Shown: in pieces, positions 31,920 to 40,971 of the stretch
Layout of the letters: every line of letters begins with the position of its first letter
Position numbering within the stretch: position 1 is the stretch's first letter
Origin: Planctomycetota bacterium
Lineage (GTDB): Bacteria; Planctomycetota; UBA1135; GCA-002686595
NCBI GenBank assembly: GCA_023150475.1
Contig: JAKLKU010000022.1
Location: 31,074-95,073 of the forward strand
Reading direction: 5' to 3'
Length of the DNA: 64,000 nucleotides
Translations under genes and position numbers: made by a program
Notes under the pieces: model-generated
What the model was told of the DNA's origin: nothing
The model's database searches: none
What the model saw: the letters and a program-made list of their open reading frames with translations, nothing else

Positions 31920-33809
31920 ATGTTGGTTCCCCTTCGCAATCGCTGGACGTTCGGCGTGGTCGGCAGCGCATTGCTCGCGGCGAGCGCCGCGGCTCAGAAT
32001 CATCCCAGCACGACGTTCTTCGGCGGCAGCGCCCACGATCGTGTCCAAGGCTGCGCCGTCGACGGCCAGGGCCGGATCTTGGTCACCGGCAACACGGGAT
32101 CGGCGAACTTCTCGTCGGTGCTGCCGCCGTCGAAGGCCGGCTACCAGAAGGTCTTCAAGGGCCAGAGCGACGCGTTCGTCGGTGTGTTGTCGGCGGATCT
32201 CTCGACGGTGGTCGCGTGGACGTACCTCGGCGGCACCGCGGACGAGCGTGGGTACGGCGTCGCGGCCGACGCGCAAGGCCGCGTGTGGGTGGTGGGGTTC
32301 ACCGAGTCCGCGGACTTCCCGGTCACCAACGGCTCGAAGTGGAAGGGCTCGAAGGACGTGTTCGTCGCGCGCTTCTCGTCCGACCTGAAGTCGCTGCAGA
32401 TGTGCACGTATCTCGGCGGCTCCGGCGAGGAGAACGCGCGCGGTTCGTTCGCGATGGATGCGGCGGGCAACATCTACTTGAGCGGCAGCACGGGCTCGCT
32501 CGATTTCCCGACGACCGCGGGGGTGTCGCAACCGAAGCACGCGCCGGGAAGCGCCGGGTCTTGGGACGGCTTCGTCGCGAAGCTCGACGCCGGCGGCCAA
32601 CTCGTCTGGTCGACGTACCTCGGCGGCAGCGGCGAGGACGGCGCATACAGCGGGCTCGTCCTGGCCTCCGACGGTTCGATCGTGTGCGCCGGCATGACGA
32701 ACTCCGCCGACTTCCCCGTGACGCCCGGCGCGTACCAGGAGCACTACGGCGGCGACTCGGGATCGGACAAGTACTCGGGGGACGGCTTCGTCGTGCGACT
32801 GTCCGCGGATGCGCGCAAGCTCGTGTACTCGACGTATCTCGGTGGTTCGGGGGACGACGCCGTGTCGGGCAACGATGCGCTCGCGCTCGACGACTACGAC
32901 AACGCCGTCGTGATCGGGCAGGCGTCGTCGCACGACTTCCAACTGCCGGCCGGAGGTTGGCAGCCGACGCACACGCCGGGCAACTCGCGGGACGGTTTCG
33001 TCGTGCGCCTCTCGGCGGACGGGCACCAGTTGCTCGCCGGCACGTACCTCGGTGGGCAGGACCACGAGGAGCTGTCGGGCCTCGACGTGGATTCGAGCGG
33101 CAACGTGTACCTGAGCGGGAACACGGGCTCGATCGACTTCCCCGTGACGGCGGACGCGACGCAATCGAAGTACGCGGGCTCGACCGACGCGATCGTCGTC
33201 AAGTTCTCGGCCGACCTGACGGAACTGCTCTACTCGACGTACGTCGGCGGCAATGGATCGACGGGCTTCGGCGACCGAGGTCGCACGCTCGCCCTCGGCG
33301 CCCAGAACCAAGTCGTCTTCTCCGGCGACACCGACTCTCCGAACTTCCCGACGACCGCCGGCACGTTCGATCCGACGTACGACGGCGGCACGAGCGACGG
33401 TTTCGTCAGCACGCTCTCGCTGGGCGACACGTACGTGGTCGGCAAGGGCAAGCTGACGTCGCAAGGGAAGTTCGCGACGCTGTCGTGGAAAGGAACGCCT
33501 TCGATCGTGGGGCAGAACTTCGTCATCGAGGCGAAGAGCGCGCTCCCGAACAAGCGCGGGATGCTGGTGTGGGGCGCCGCGATCGTCGCGCAGCCGTTCA
33601 AGGGCGGGACGCTCTACGCGGAGAAGCCGGTGAAGCGGCTGAAGACGAAAGTCGTCGATGCGACCGGGGCCGTGCAGTACGCGATCGCACTCGATCCGAC
33701 GATGGCCGGCGAAACCCGCGTCTACCAATTCGTGTTCGAGGACCCGAACCAACTCGACGGCACGCAGACGGCGTTGAGCAACGCGCTCAAGGTCGTCTTC
33801 ACTCCGTGA
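31920..33809 (+). CDS. Secreted SBBP-repeat beta-propeller protein with variant C-terminal module
   Basis: A 629-residue exported protein. The ATG at 31920 follows GAGGCAGG and starts the signal peptide (LVPLRNRWTFGVVGSALLAASAAAQ). It is followed by about seven to nine SBBP-type blades such as WTYLGGTADERGYGVAADAQGRVWVVGFTESADFPVT, STYLGGSGEDGAYSGLVLASDG and STYVGGNGSTGFGDRG, each of 50-60 residues. From about 33430 a C-terminal domain (GKGKLTSQGKFATLSWKGTPS, PFKGGTLYAEKP, ALSNALKVVFTP) is a cysteine-free version of the module on other secreted proteins here. Its role is probably structural or adhesive at the cell surface. Confidence 0.85.
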   Translation: MLVPLRNRWTFGVVGSALLAASAAAQNHPSTTFFGGSAHDRVQGCAVDGQGRILVTGNTGSANFSSVLPPSKAGYQKVFKGQSDAFVGVLSADLSTVVAWTYLGGTADERGYGVAADAQGRVWVVGFTESADFPVTNGSKWKGSKDVFVARFSSDLKSLQMCTYLGGSGEENARGSFAMDAAGNIYLSGSTGSLDFPTTAGVSQPKHAPGSAGSWDGFVAKLDAGGQLVWSTYLGGSGEDGAYSGLVLASDGSIVCAGMTNSADFPVTPGAYQEHYGGDSGSDKYSGDGFVVRLSADARKLVYSTYLGGSGDDAVSGNDALALDDYDNAVVIGQASSHDFQLPAGGWQPTHTPGNSRDGFVVRLSADGHQLLAGTYLGGQDHEELSGLDVDSSGNVYLSGNTGSIDFPVTADATQSKYAGSTDAIVVKFSADLTELLYSTYVGGNGSTGFGDRGRTLALGAQNQVVFSGDTDSPNFPTTAGTFDPTYDGGTSDGFVSTLSLGDTYVVGKGKLTSQGKFATLSWKGTPSIVGQNFVIEAKSALPNKRGMLVWGAAIVAQPFKGGTLYAEKPVKRLKTKVVDATGAVQYAIALDPTMAGETRVYQFVFEDPNQLDGTQTALSNALKVVFTP

Positions 33810-33958
33810 GAGCAAGGCCGAGCGCGCCGCACGCGCTCGGCGCCGGCGTGGCGCGGGCGAACGCTCTCCCGCGAGGCGACATCCTCGCCAGCAGTGGCAG
33901 AGCCGACCGCACGCGCCGCGCCCGACACCGTGTGACGCGCCTCGGTCGCCCAAGGAAA

Positions 33959-33993
33959 GACGCCTCCGTCGACGCGAGGTCGACGGAGGCGTC
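33959..33993. terminator. Perfect bidirectional hairpin between convergent genes
   Basis: GACGCCTCCGTCGAC and its exact reverse complement flank a GCGAG loop: a 15-bp perfect stem. It lies between the SBBP gene (+) and the FG-GAP gene (-), so it can serve both directions. No T-run follows. Confidence 0.7.
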
Positions 33994-34019
33994 TCGGTCC
34001 GCTTTCGCGGTCGTTCAGT

Positions 34020-36254
34020 TCACGGGCACAGCACGATGTGGATGCCGTCGGTCAGGCTCGTGTTGTTCGGCGGCGAGAAGCCGGGGTCGCGCGCCCAGTA
34101 CTGACCGTCGAGCGCGGCGCCGGAGATCAACGCCGGATCGACGCCCGTCGCGATGTACGCGTTGAAGTCGAACGAGTACGCGCCCGAGCAATCGTTCGGC
34201 GGCGGGTTGCCGTCCGACGACTGCAGCGACGTGCGCTTGATCGGCAGCTTCACGCACAACGTCCCGCCTTGGAACGGCAGGGCTTGTTGACCGTTCAGGC
34301 TGTAGAAGAAGAGCCCGAACTTGTTGTTGAGCACGTTCGTGGCCGTCACGAAGAAGCCAGCGCCGGCGCTCGCGCTCGGCGTGCCCGACCAGCCGATCGC
34401 CGGCGTGCAGCCGGAGCTGTTGACCTTCGCCGTGCAGTAGGTCGTCGGCGGCGTGCAACCACCGCCCGAGAGCGAGATCCGGATCGGGCGCGAGACGGCG
34501 ACGTTGCCGGGCCAGTCGGTGAACTCGAGCTCGTAGCAGAGTTCCGCGCCGCTCGTCGCGTCGACGGCGAAGCGGTACTGCTGACCACCCATGTAGAAGG
34601 CGTTCTGCGTCACGGCGCCGCCCGTGACGATCACTTGCGCATTGAAGCCGCCAGTGCTCGACACCGAGTAAGTCCCGGGCGTCACGAACGTGAACGCGTA
34701 CGTGCCGCCGTTCGCGATGTTGCCCGAGCCGAAGACGTACGGCGCCGTGTTGAGGTCGACCGACTGGTTCGCGCCGGAGTTGTTCGTCCAAGTGACGGTC
34801 GTACCGGCGACGACGGACACGACGGACGGCGTGAAGCCACCCGGATCGATCGAGGCCGCCGTCGCTTGCGCCGTCGGGTTCAGCGCGTAACGGACCGCGC
34901 CCTTGACCCAGTTCTGACCGTCGTCGACGACTTGGTCGCGGACCTTGCCGTGCAGCACGACCGGTCCGGCCGCAGCCGTGGTGAACGTCGATTGGCTGAC
35001 GATCACGGGCGGCAGCGTGTCTTGCGCGCCGCTGTTCTTGTACCACTTGTCCGCCCACTGGGCCGCGCCCGACTCGCCTTGCGCCATGATCAGGTCGTAG
35101 CGCCCGTCGTTGTCGAGGTCGGCGACGGTGCAGTCGAGAGTCGAGTCGCTGACGAACTGGATCGTGCCCGTCGACACGTCGGTGAACGAGAGTCCGCCGT
35201 TGTTGCGGTGGATGTACTCGTGGCTGCCGAGCGATCCGACGATGGCGTCGTAGTCGCCGTCGACGTCGTAGTCGAAGAGCGCGATCTCGTTGTCGTCGAC
35301 GCTGCCCGGGACCGGCGTCATCTTGGTGAAGCCGAGCGTGCCGCTCGCGACCTTCTCGTTGCGGTAGGCGCCTTCCTGGAAGCCGGTGACGCTGACGAAG
35401 AAGAGATCGATGTCGGTGTCGCCGTCGAGATCGCCGCAGTCGGCCTCGTACGTCGACGTCGTCGTGCCGGTGATCAACGCAGACTGGTTGGTGAAGTTCG
35501 CGGCACCGTCGTTGAGCATCAAGTAGTGCGAACCGCCGGCGTTCGACTGGCGGCACACGCCGAAGAAGTCGAGGTCGTTGTCGTTGTCGACGTCGACGAG
35601 CTGCACGTCCATCTGCGAGCCCTTCGCCGGCGCGCCGAGCTTGGCGGCTTGCTCGGTGAAGTTGCCGGTGCCGTCGTTGATGTAGAGGTGCGGCGCGGCG
35701 GCGGTGGTGAAGTACGCGTCGTTGATGATGACGTCGAGGTCGCCGTCGTCATCGAGGTCGCCGAACTGCGCGCCACCGGCGGAGTGGGCCGTGTTGAAGC
35801 CGCGCGCGGCACCTTCGAAGGTGAAGAAGCCCGGGTTGGCGGCACCTTGGTTGTGATAGAGGAACGGCAGGTCGGTCCCGAAGCCGTTCGCGAAGAGCGC
35901 ATCGATCCAACCGTCGTTGTCGATGTCACCGGTCGCGACGCCTTTGCCATTCGAGAGGTGCGTGCCGAGTCGCGCGATGCTCTCGTCGGCGAACACGCCG
36001 GGGCCGGTTTCGACGAGCTTGTTGATCACGAGGCGGTTTTGGCGCTTCGTGCCTGCTGACATGAAGCCTTCGCCTTCGTTGAAGAACAGGTCGAGATCGC
36101 CGTCGTTGTCGACGTCGGCGCACTCGAGACCTTCGGTCCATTGAGCGCCGTGCGGAAAGACCGGTTGGAGAGTGAACTGTTGCGCGAAAAGCGCGGGACA
36201 CGAAACGACCGAAGTCGCGACGATTGTCGCGACGCGACGCGTGGTGAACGTCAT
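34020..36254 (-). CDS. Secreted FG-GAP/VCBS propeller with cupredoxin-like domain and C-terminal module
   Basis: A 744-residue exported protein; the start at 36254 gives the signal MTFTTRRVATIVATSVVSCPALFAQ. Residues to about 400 are VCBS/FG-GAP repeats with Ca-binding loops of the D-x-D-x-D-G type (CADVDNDGDLDLFFNEG, GDIDNDGWIDALFANGFG, VDVDNDNDLDFFG). A beta domain follows, VVSVVAGTTVTWTNNSG ... GTYSVSSTGGFNAQVIV, resembling a cupredoxin but without its usual His and Cys copper ligands. The last 130 residues are the shared module, long form: TYCTAKVNSSGCTPAIGWSGTPS, LPFQGGTLCVKLPIKRTS, DCSGAYSFDFNAYI, YWARDPG. It is probably a surface protein of unknown partner. Confidence 0.85.
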   Translation of the reverse strand: MTFTTRRVATIVATSVVSCPALFAQQFTLQPVFPHGAQWTEGLECADVDNDGDLDLFFNEGEGFMSAGTKRQNRLVINKLVETGPGVFADESIARLGTHLSNGKGVATGDIDNDGWIDALFANGFGTDLPFLYHNQGAANPGFFTFEGAARGFNTAHSAGGAQFGDLDDDGDLDVIINDAYFTTAAAPHLYINDGTGNFTEQAAKLGAPAKGSQMDVQLVDVDNDNDLDFFGVCRQSNAGGSHYLMLNDGAANFTNQSALITGTTTSTYEADCGDLDGDTDIDLFFVSVTGFQEGAYRNEKVASGTLGFTKMTPVPGSVDDNEIALFDYDVDGDYDAIVGSLGSHEYIHRNNGGLSFTDVSTGTIQFVSDSTLDCTVADLDNDGRYDLIMAQGESGAAQWADKWYKNSGAQDTLPPVIVSQSTFTTAAAGPVVLHGKVRDQVVDDGQNWVKGAVRYALNPTAQATAASIDPGGFTPSVVSVVAGTTVTWTNNSGANQSVDLNTAPYVFGSGNIANGGTYAFTFVTPGTYSVSSTGGFNAQVIVTGGAVTQNAFYMGGQQYRFAVDATSGAELCYELEFTDWPGNVAVSRPIRISLSGGGCTPPTTYCTAKVNSSGCTPAIGWSGTPSASAGAGFFVTATNVLNNKFGLFFYSLNGQQALPFQGGTLCVKLPIKRTSLQSSDGNPPPNDCSGAYSFDFNAYIATGVDPALISGAALDGQYWARDPGFSPPNNTSLTDGIHIVLCP

Positions 36255-36307
36255 GGTGCGCGGATCGGTAGGGCTGGGGACGAGAGGGACTCGGACGGAG
36301 AGCCTCA

Positions 36308-36313
36308 AGTCTA
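36308..36313 (-). promoter_or_regulatory. Candidate -10 element (TAGACT) of the FG-GAP gene
   Basis: Minus-strand GGTAGACT, 54 bases before the start codon at 36254. It matches the TAG-type hexamers of the neighbouring secreted-protein genes. Confidence 0.3.
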
Positions 36314-36449
36314 CCCGAGCACGTGGAAACGGCTTCGTCCGCGAAGCTCGCACGACCACTTTCTTACGCGAGCAGAGCGGAGCATGACGGAGCGTTTCGT
36401 CGGAAGCTCTTTCCATCGTCGCGACGTGCGCAGTCGCTCCGCCAAAGCG

Positions 36450-36476
36450 CGAGGGGCGGCTCGCGGCCGCCCCTCG
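36450..36476. terminator. GC hairpin downstream of the first choice-of-anchor-B gene
   Basis: CGAGGGGCGGC and GCCGCCCCTCG form a perfect 11-bp stem with a TCGCG loop. It is the second hairpin after the minus-strand stop at 36526. Confidence 0.5.
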
Positions 36477-36491
36477 TCGATCGGAGTTCGC

Positions 36492-36518
36492 CGTCCGTCG
36501 CCGCGCGCGCGACGGACG
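36492..36518 (-). terminator. GC hairpin immediately after the first choice-of-anchor-B gene
   Basis: CGTCCGTCGC / GCGACGGACG, a 10-bp perfect stem with a 7-base loop, eight bases past the stop codon of the minus-strand gene. Confidence 0.55.
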
Positions 36519-36525
36519 TCGGCGT

Positions 36526-39069
36526 TCAGGGTTCGATCACGACCTTCAACGCGTTCGAGAGGCTCGTCGCGAAGCCCGCGGGATCTTGCGGATCGCGTGC
36601 CCAGTACTGGCAGCAAACCTGCGCACCGGCGACCAGGCTCGGATCGTTTCCGCTCTGGATCCAGGCGTTCAGGTCGAACGCGTAGGACCCCGAGCAATCG
36701 GTGCCGGACGCGCTGCCGCCGGACGCTTGCACGCTGGTTCGCGTGATCGGCAACGCCACGCACAAGGTGCCGCCTTGGAACGCGAGCGACGCTTGCGTCG
36801 AGCCATAGAACAACAGGCCGAACTTCTGGTTCAGGACGTCGTTCGCGCCGATGACGAACGATTGCGCGGAGCTCGCGCTCGCGAAACCGGAACCCGAGAT
36901 CGCCGGCGCGCAGCCTTGGCTGTTCGTCTTCGCGACGCAGTAGTACTGCGGCGTGCCAGGGCACTGCAGATCGAGCACTTCGACGTCGTCGACGCCCGCT
37001 TCGACGAGCGAGTCGTTCTGCGAGTCGTCCGCGACGAAGCGCAGACGCACCGTGCTCGTCGGCGCGACGAAATCCGCGACGCGCACGACGTGCTGGTACC
37101 AATTGCCGGACGTTTCCGGCCCGGTCGGTCCGACGGTCTCGACCGTCGTCCAGCTCGCGCCGTCGTCGTTCGAGATCTGCACCGTCAGAGTGTCTTCGTT
37201 GCCGAACGTTCCGGCCGAGTTGTGGAACCAGCGCCAGTAGCTGAGCGCGGGCTCGGCGAGCGCGGCGAGATCGTAGGCGGGCGAAGTCAGCGTCGTCGTT
37301 CCGCCATCGACGTCGCCTTGATTCGCGCCGCCGTGCGGCGGCGTCGCGCCCGTGACCCAGCAGAGCGTGCCGGTGAGCGTGTGATCGGAATCCGCCTGCG
37401 CGGTCGTGCCGTACGGGTCCATGCGGACCCAGGCCCCGTCGGTCGCCGTGTCCGACGGATCACCCGCCGTCCAACCGCTCGCGGTCTCGAAAGCGTCGGT
37501 CGCGACGACGTTGAGCGCCGCGGCGTAGACGCTCGACAGCGGAGCGATCGTGCCCGCCTGAGGTTCGATCCAGTCCCAACCATTCTGAGAACGCGCACCG
37601 ACGTACCAACGCAACGCGGTGCCGCAGGGACCGGCCGGCAGCAGCGCGTCGTACTGGTTTCCGCCGAGCGCGACGAGCGGCGTCGATTGCCAGCCCTGGC
37701 CGACGTCGTAGAAGAGCTTCTCGCTGCCCGCTTGGACGCTCGAGCCCGATGCAGGCGCGATCTGCACGCGTACCGTCTCGCCGTTCGGATCGACTTGCGT
37801 CGGATAGCCGTTCGGGAACGTGACCGCGAGTTGCGGCGCGCCGATCCACCAGACGAAGAGGCCCTTCTCGATGTCGCTGCCGATCACGACGTTGCTCGGG
37901 AAGAACGGGTAGTTGTTCCAGAGCCCGTTGAAGGTGTTGTCGTCGTTGTCGGGCCAGGTGTCGAAGTACGCGATCTCCGTCGGGCTAGTCTGATTCGTCT
38001 TGTCGAAGACACGCAGTCCCGACGTGTAGTTCGCGGCGTACAGGCGATTGCCGCGGACGTAGAGGTTGTGGCCGATCGCGGTGCTCGAGTTGACGAACGT
38101 GTTGACGTGTTGCGGCGCCGACAGGTTCGTCACTTTGATGACGTAGGTCTTGGTGAAGCCCGCGCCACCTTCGTCGAACTCGTCGTCGATGTAGAAGTAC
38201 TGCTTGTCGTCGCTCAACCAACCTTGGTGGCAGTACTGCGCGCCCGAGTACGAGATGTGCCCGAGCACCGTGATGTTCGACTTGTTCGTGACGTCGAGGA
38301 TGTCGAGTCCGGTGCTGTTCCAACCGTTGTTGTAGCCGCCGCAGCAGAACGCGATCTGCTTGCCCGCGTACGTGCCGGACGTGTACGTGTAGACGGACGC
38401 TTCGTGCACGTACTTCGTCTGCCATTGGCCGACGAAGGTCGGGTTCGCCGGGTTCGCGAGGCTGTAGACGCGCAGTCCGTTGCCGTTGCCACCGGCTCGA
38501 TACAAGAACCCGCTGGTCTGGTCGACGGCGAGCGTGTGCGTCGCTTGGTCGCCGCCCGACGTCACGGTGTTGACGAGCGTCACGATCCCGGAGTCGATCT
38601 GCGACATGTCCATCACTTGGATGCCACTGCCGCCTTCGCTGGCCGCGTAGCAGTAGTTGCCGTACGACTTGACGTCGCGCCAGAGACTGGTCGGCCCCGT
38701 GATGGCGGCGACGACCTGCGCGGCGCCCGGATTGGTGATCTCGACGAACACCGTCGCGTTCGAAACGCCGATGATCGCGTACTCGCGGCCCGAGCCGGAG
38801 ACGTGTCCCCAACACGAGTTGGCGCTACTCGCGCCGTTCTTCAGATCGGCGAGCGGCAACCACGACATCAACTGCACACCGTTCGCTTGGAACCCGAGCA
38901 GGTTCATCGCCTTCTCGGCGCCGCCGAGATTCGTCGCGCGCGCGCGGGTGAACCCGTGGCCGGCGTACGCAGGCCGGCGGTCACGCAGTTTGCCGTCGCC
39001 GTCGTGGGCGAAGGCGAGAGTCGTCAGCGCGAGCGCGGCGACGGTGAAGACCCAACCTCGATGCAGCAT
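36526..39069 (-). CDS. Choice-of-anchor-B family secreted protein with extra domain and C-terminal module
   Basis: An 847-residue exported protein; the start at 39069 gives a good signal peptide (LHRGWVFTVAALALTTLAFA). The mature protein begins HDGDGKLRDRRPAY, then the choice-of-anchor-B region (a propeller-like LVIvP fold): GVQLMSWLPLADL, WGHVSGSGREYAIIG, GPTSLWRDVKSYGNYCYAASEGGSGIQVMDMSQID, GLFVWWIGAP. About 290 residues of extra beta domains follow, including an F5/8-like segment (TLTSPAYDLAALAEPALSYWRWFHN ... DDGASWTTVETV). The end is the long-form module (YYCVAKTNSQGCAPAISGSG, AFQGGTLCVALPITRTS, DCSGSYAFDLNAWI, YWARDPQDPAG). In other bacteria this family carries varied C-terminal anchors, hence its name. 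This module sits in that slot. Confidence 0.88.
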   Translation of the reverse strand: MLHRGWVFTVAALALTTLAFAHDGDGKLRDRRPAYAGHGFTRARATNLGGAEKAMNLLGFQANGVQLMSWLPLADLKNGASSANSCWGHVSGSGREYAIIGVSNATVFVEITNPGAAQVVAAITGPTSLWRDVKSYGNYCYAASEGGSGIQVMDMSQIDSGIVTLVNTVTSGGDQATHTLAVDQTSGFLYRAGGNGNGLRVYSLANPANPTFVGQWQTKYVHEASVYTYTSGTYAGKQIAFCCGGYNNGWNSTGLDILDVTNKSNITVLGHISYSGAQYCHQGWLSDDKQYFYIDDEFDEGGAGFTKTYVIKVTNLSAPQHVNTFVNSSTAIGHNLYVRGNRLYAANYTSGLRVFDKTNQTSPTEIAYFDTWPDNDDNTFNGLWNNYPFFPSNVVIGSDIEKGLFVWWIGAPQLAVTFPNGYPTQVDPNGETVRVQIAPASGSSVQAGSEKLFYDVGQGWQSTPLVALGGNQYDALLPAGPCGTALRWYVGARSQNGWDWIEPQAGTIAPLSSVYAAALNVVATDAFETASGWTAGDPSDTATDGAWVRMDPYGTTAQADSDHTLTGTLCWVTGATPPHGGANQGDVDGGTTTLTSPAYDLAALAEPALSYWRWFHNSAGTFGNEDTLTVQISNDDGASWTTVETVGPTGPETSGNWYQHVVRVADFVAPTSTVRLRFVADDSQNDSLVEAGVDDVEVLDLQCPGTPQYYCVAKTNSQGCAPAISGSGFASASSAQSFVIGANDVLNQKFGLLFYGSTQASLAFQGGTLCVALPITRTSVQASGGSASGTDCSGSYAFDLNAWIQSGNDPSLVAGAQVCCQYWARDPQDPAGFATSLSNALKVVIEP

Positions 39070-39109
39070 CTCTGGCTCCGAATAGGGGGAACGGACGGGA
39101 TCCCGTTCC

Positions 39110-39115
39110 ATGCTA
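39110..39115 (-). promoter_or_regulatory. Candidate -10 element (TAGCAT), first choice-of-anchor-B gene
   Basis: Minus-strand TAGCAT lies 41 bases before the start codon at 39069. The paralogue at 40906 has the identical hexamer at 40 bases. Confidence 0.4.
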
Positions 39116-39244
39116 CTCGGCGCGCGCCGACGCGGCAGGGCGGTCTCCGTCGCTGGATGTCTCCCGCCGCGACGACGAAGTCGTCACGGCGAGGTGTGGG
39201 CTCGTCCGCGGCGCGTCGCGCGTGCTGCGCGCTCCGGCTGCCGC

Positions 39245-40906
39245 TCAGAACTCGACGCTGAACTTGATCGCGTTCGAGAAGCTGTCGGTGAAGCCGGCGG
39301 GGTCGTTCGGATCGCGGCTCCAGTACTGACCGTAGACCAACGTGCCGAGGTCGAGCGCGGGGTCCGCCTGGCTTTGCAGGTAGTCGTTGAACTCGAACGC
39401 GAAACTGCCCGTGCAGTCCGAACCGGACGCCGAGCCGCCGGACGCTTGCACCGCCGTCCGTTTGATCGGCAGCGTCATGCACAGCGTGCCGCCGTGGAAC
39501 GGATTGGCGGCTTGCGTCAGACCGTAGAAGAAGAGTCCGAACTTCTTGTTCAGCACGTTGTCGGCCGTGATCCAGAAGTCGATCGACGGCGAGAGGAAGC
39601 TCGGTCGGCCCGTGAAGCCGATCTGCGGCACGCAGCCCTGCGAGTTCGGCTTGCCGCTGCAGTACGTCGCGGGGCCGGGCATGCCGGCGACGCGCCAGAC
39701 GAACAGCCCTTTTTCGATGTCGAAGCCGAGGACCGTGCCGCTCGGCAGGTACGGATAGACGTTCCACAGCCCGGCGAACACGGCCGAGTCGTTCGACGGA
39801 ATCGTGTCGAACGAGTAGTACTCGCTCGGGTTCGTCGGCGTGAACTCGGTGTTGAAGATGCGCAGACCGCTCGTGTAGTTCGCTTCGAAGAGCCACTTCC
39901 CTTTGACGTAGAGGTTGTGGCCGATCGCCGTGTTGCCGTTCGTGAACTTGTTGACGACCTGCGGCGACGCGAGGTTCTGGATGTCGATCACGATCGTCGT
40001 CGACGGCAGCGTGAAGTCCTGTTCGTCGAGCTCGTCGTTGACGTAGAGGTACTTGAAGTCGCTCGACGGCCAAGCTTGGTGCGAATAACCGGCTTGGGAC
40101 CAGCTCGTCGAACCGAGCACCTTGATGTTCGACTTGTTGGTGACGTCGAGGATGTCGAGGCCGGTGTTCGTGAAGCCGCCGTTGAAACCGTCGCAGCAGA
40201 ACGCGATCTGTTTGCCGGCGTAGGGGCCCGACGTGTACGTGAAGACGCTGACTTCGTGCACGTACTTGTTGTTCCAGCTCGCGACGAGCGTCGGGTTCGC
40301 AGGGTTGGACAAGCTGTAGATGCGCAGGCCGTTGCTCGACCCGCCGGCGCGATACAAGAAGCCGCTCACCGTGTCGATGCAAAGCGTGTGCGTCGCGGAC
40401 ACGCCGCCAGTCGTCACGGTGTTGACGTGCGTGACGACGCCATTGTCGATCTGCGACAGATCGAGCACTTGGATGCCGCTGCCGCCCTCGCTCACGGCGT
40501 ACGCATAGTGCTGATACGTGCGCACGTCGCGCCACAGACTGGTCGGTCCGGGAATCACCGTCAGCAGTTGAGCGTTGCCGGGATTGGTGACTTCGACGAT
40601 CGCCGTGCCGATCGAGAGCCCGGTGAGCGCGTACTCGCGTCCGGACGGCGAGACGTAGCCCCAACCACTGTTCGCGTTGTTGATGTCGGTGCCGAAAGTC
40701 GACAATGGCAGCCAGCTCATCAACTCGATGCCGACCGCCGGGAACGCCGTCGCGGCCTTGTGATCGCCGCCGTCGACGTCGCGACGGTAGGCGGGGCCGC
40801 TCCAACGCTCGCGGGGATCGACGGACTTGCGATCACCGTCGTGTGCGGTGACGAGCGACGAAACGGTCAGTGCGGCGAGCGAAGCGACGAGACAACGACG
40901 AAGCAT
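39245..40906 (-). CDS. Choice-of-anchor-B family secreted protein with C-terminal module
   Basis: A 553-residue exported protein with signal MLRRCLVASLAALTVSSLVTA and mature start HDGDRKSVDPRERW. It has the full choice-of-anchor-B domain (GIELMSWLPLSTF, GYVSPSGREYALTG, GPTSLWRDVRTYQHYAYAVSEGGSGIQVLDLSQID, HNLYVKGKWLFEANYTSGLRIF, GFDIEKGLFVWRVAG). The long-form module follows directly (TYCSGKPNSQGCVPQIGFTGRPS, PFHGGTLCMTLPIKRT, DCTGSFAFEFNDYL, YWSRDPNDPAG). Close to the proteins at 36526 and 42144 but without the extra domain of the former. Probably cell-surface, with unknown ligand. Confidence 0.88.
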   Translation of the reverse strand: MLRRCLVASLAALTVSSLVTAHDGDRKSVDPRERWSGPAYRRDVDGGDHKAATAFPAVGIELMSWLPLSTFGTDINNANSGWGYVSPSGREYALTGLSIGTAIVEVTNPGNAQLLTVIPGPTSLWRDVRTYQHYAYAVSEGGSGIQVLDLSQIDNGVVTHVNTVTTGGVSATHTLCIDTVSGFLYRAGGSSNGLRIYSLSNPANPTLVASWNNKYVHEVSVFTYTSGPYAGKQIAFCCDGFNGGFTNTGLDILDVTNKSNIKVLGSTSWSQAGYSHQAWPSSDFKYLYVNDELDEQDFTLPSTTIVIDIQNLASPQVVNKFTNGNTAIGHNLYVKGKWLFEANYTSGLRIFNTEFTPTNPSEYYSFDTIPSNDSAVFAGLWNVYPYLPSGTVLGFDIEKGLFVWRVAGMPGPATYCSGKPNSQGCVPQIGFTGRPSFLSPSIDFWITADNVLNKKFGLFFYGLTQAANPFHGGTLCMTLPIKRTAVQASGGSASGSDCTGSFAFEFNDYLQSQADPALDLGTLVYGQYWSRDPNDPAGFTDSFSNAIKFSVEF

Positions 40907-40945
40907 CGGATCCTCGTGGGTACGCGGACGTCAGGGGGGAAAAGG

Positions 40946-40951
40946 ATGCTA
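40946..40951 (-). promoter_or_regulatory. Candidate -10 element (TAGCAT), second choice-of-anchor-B gene
   Basis: Minus-strand CTAGCAT, 40 bases before the start at 40906, matching in sequence and spacing the element before the paralogue at 39069. Confidence 0.4.
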
Positions 40952-40971
40952 GCAAGCGATCGCCGACACGG

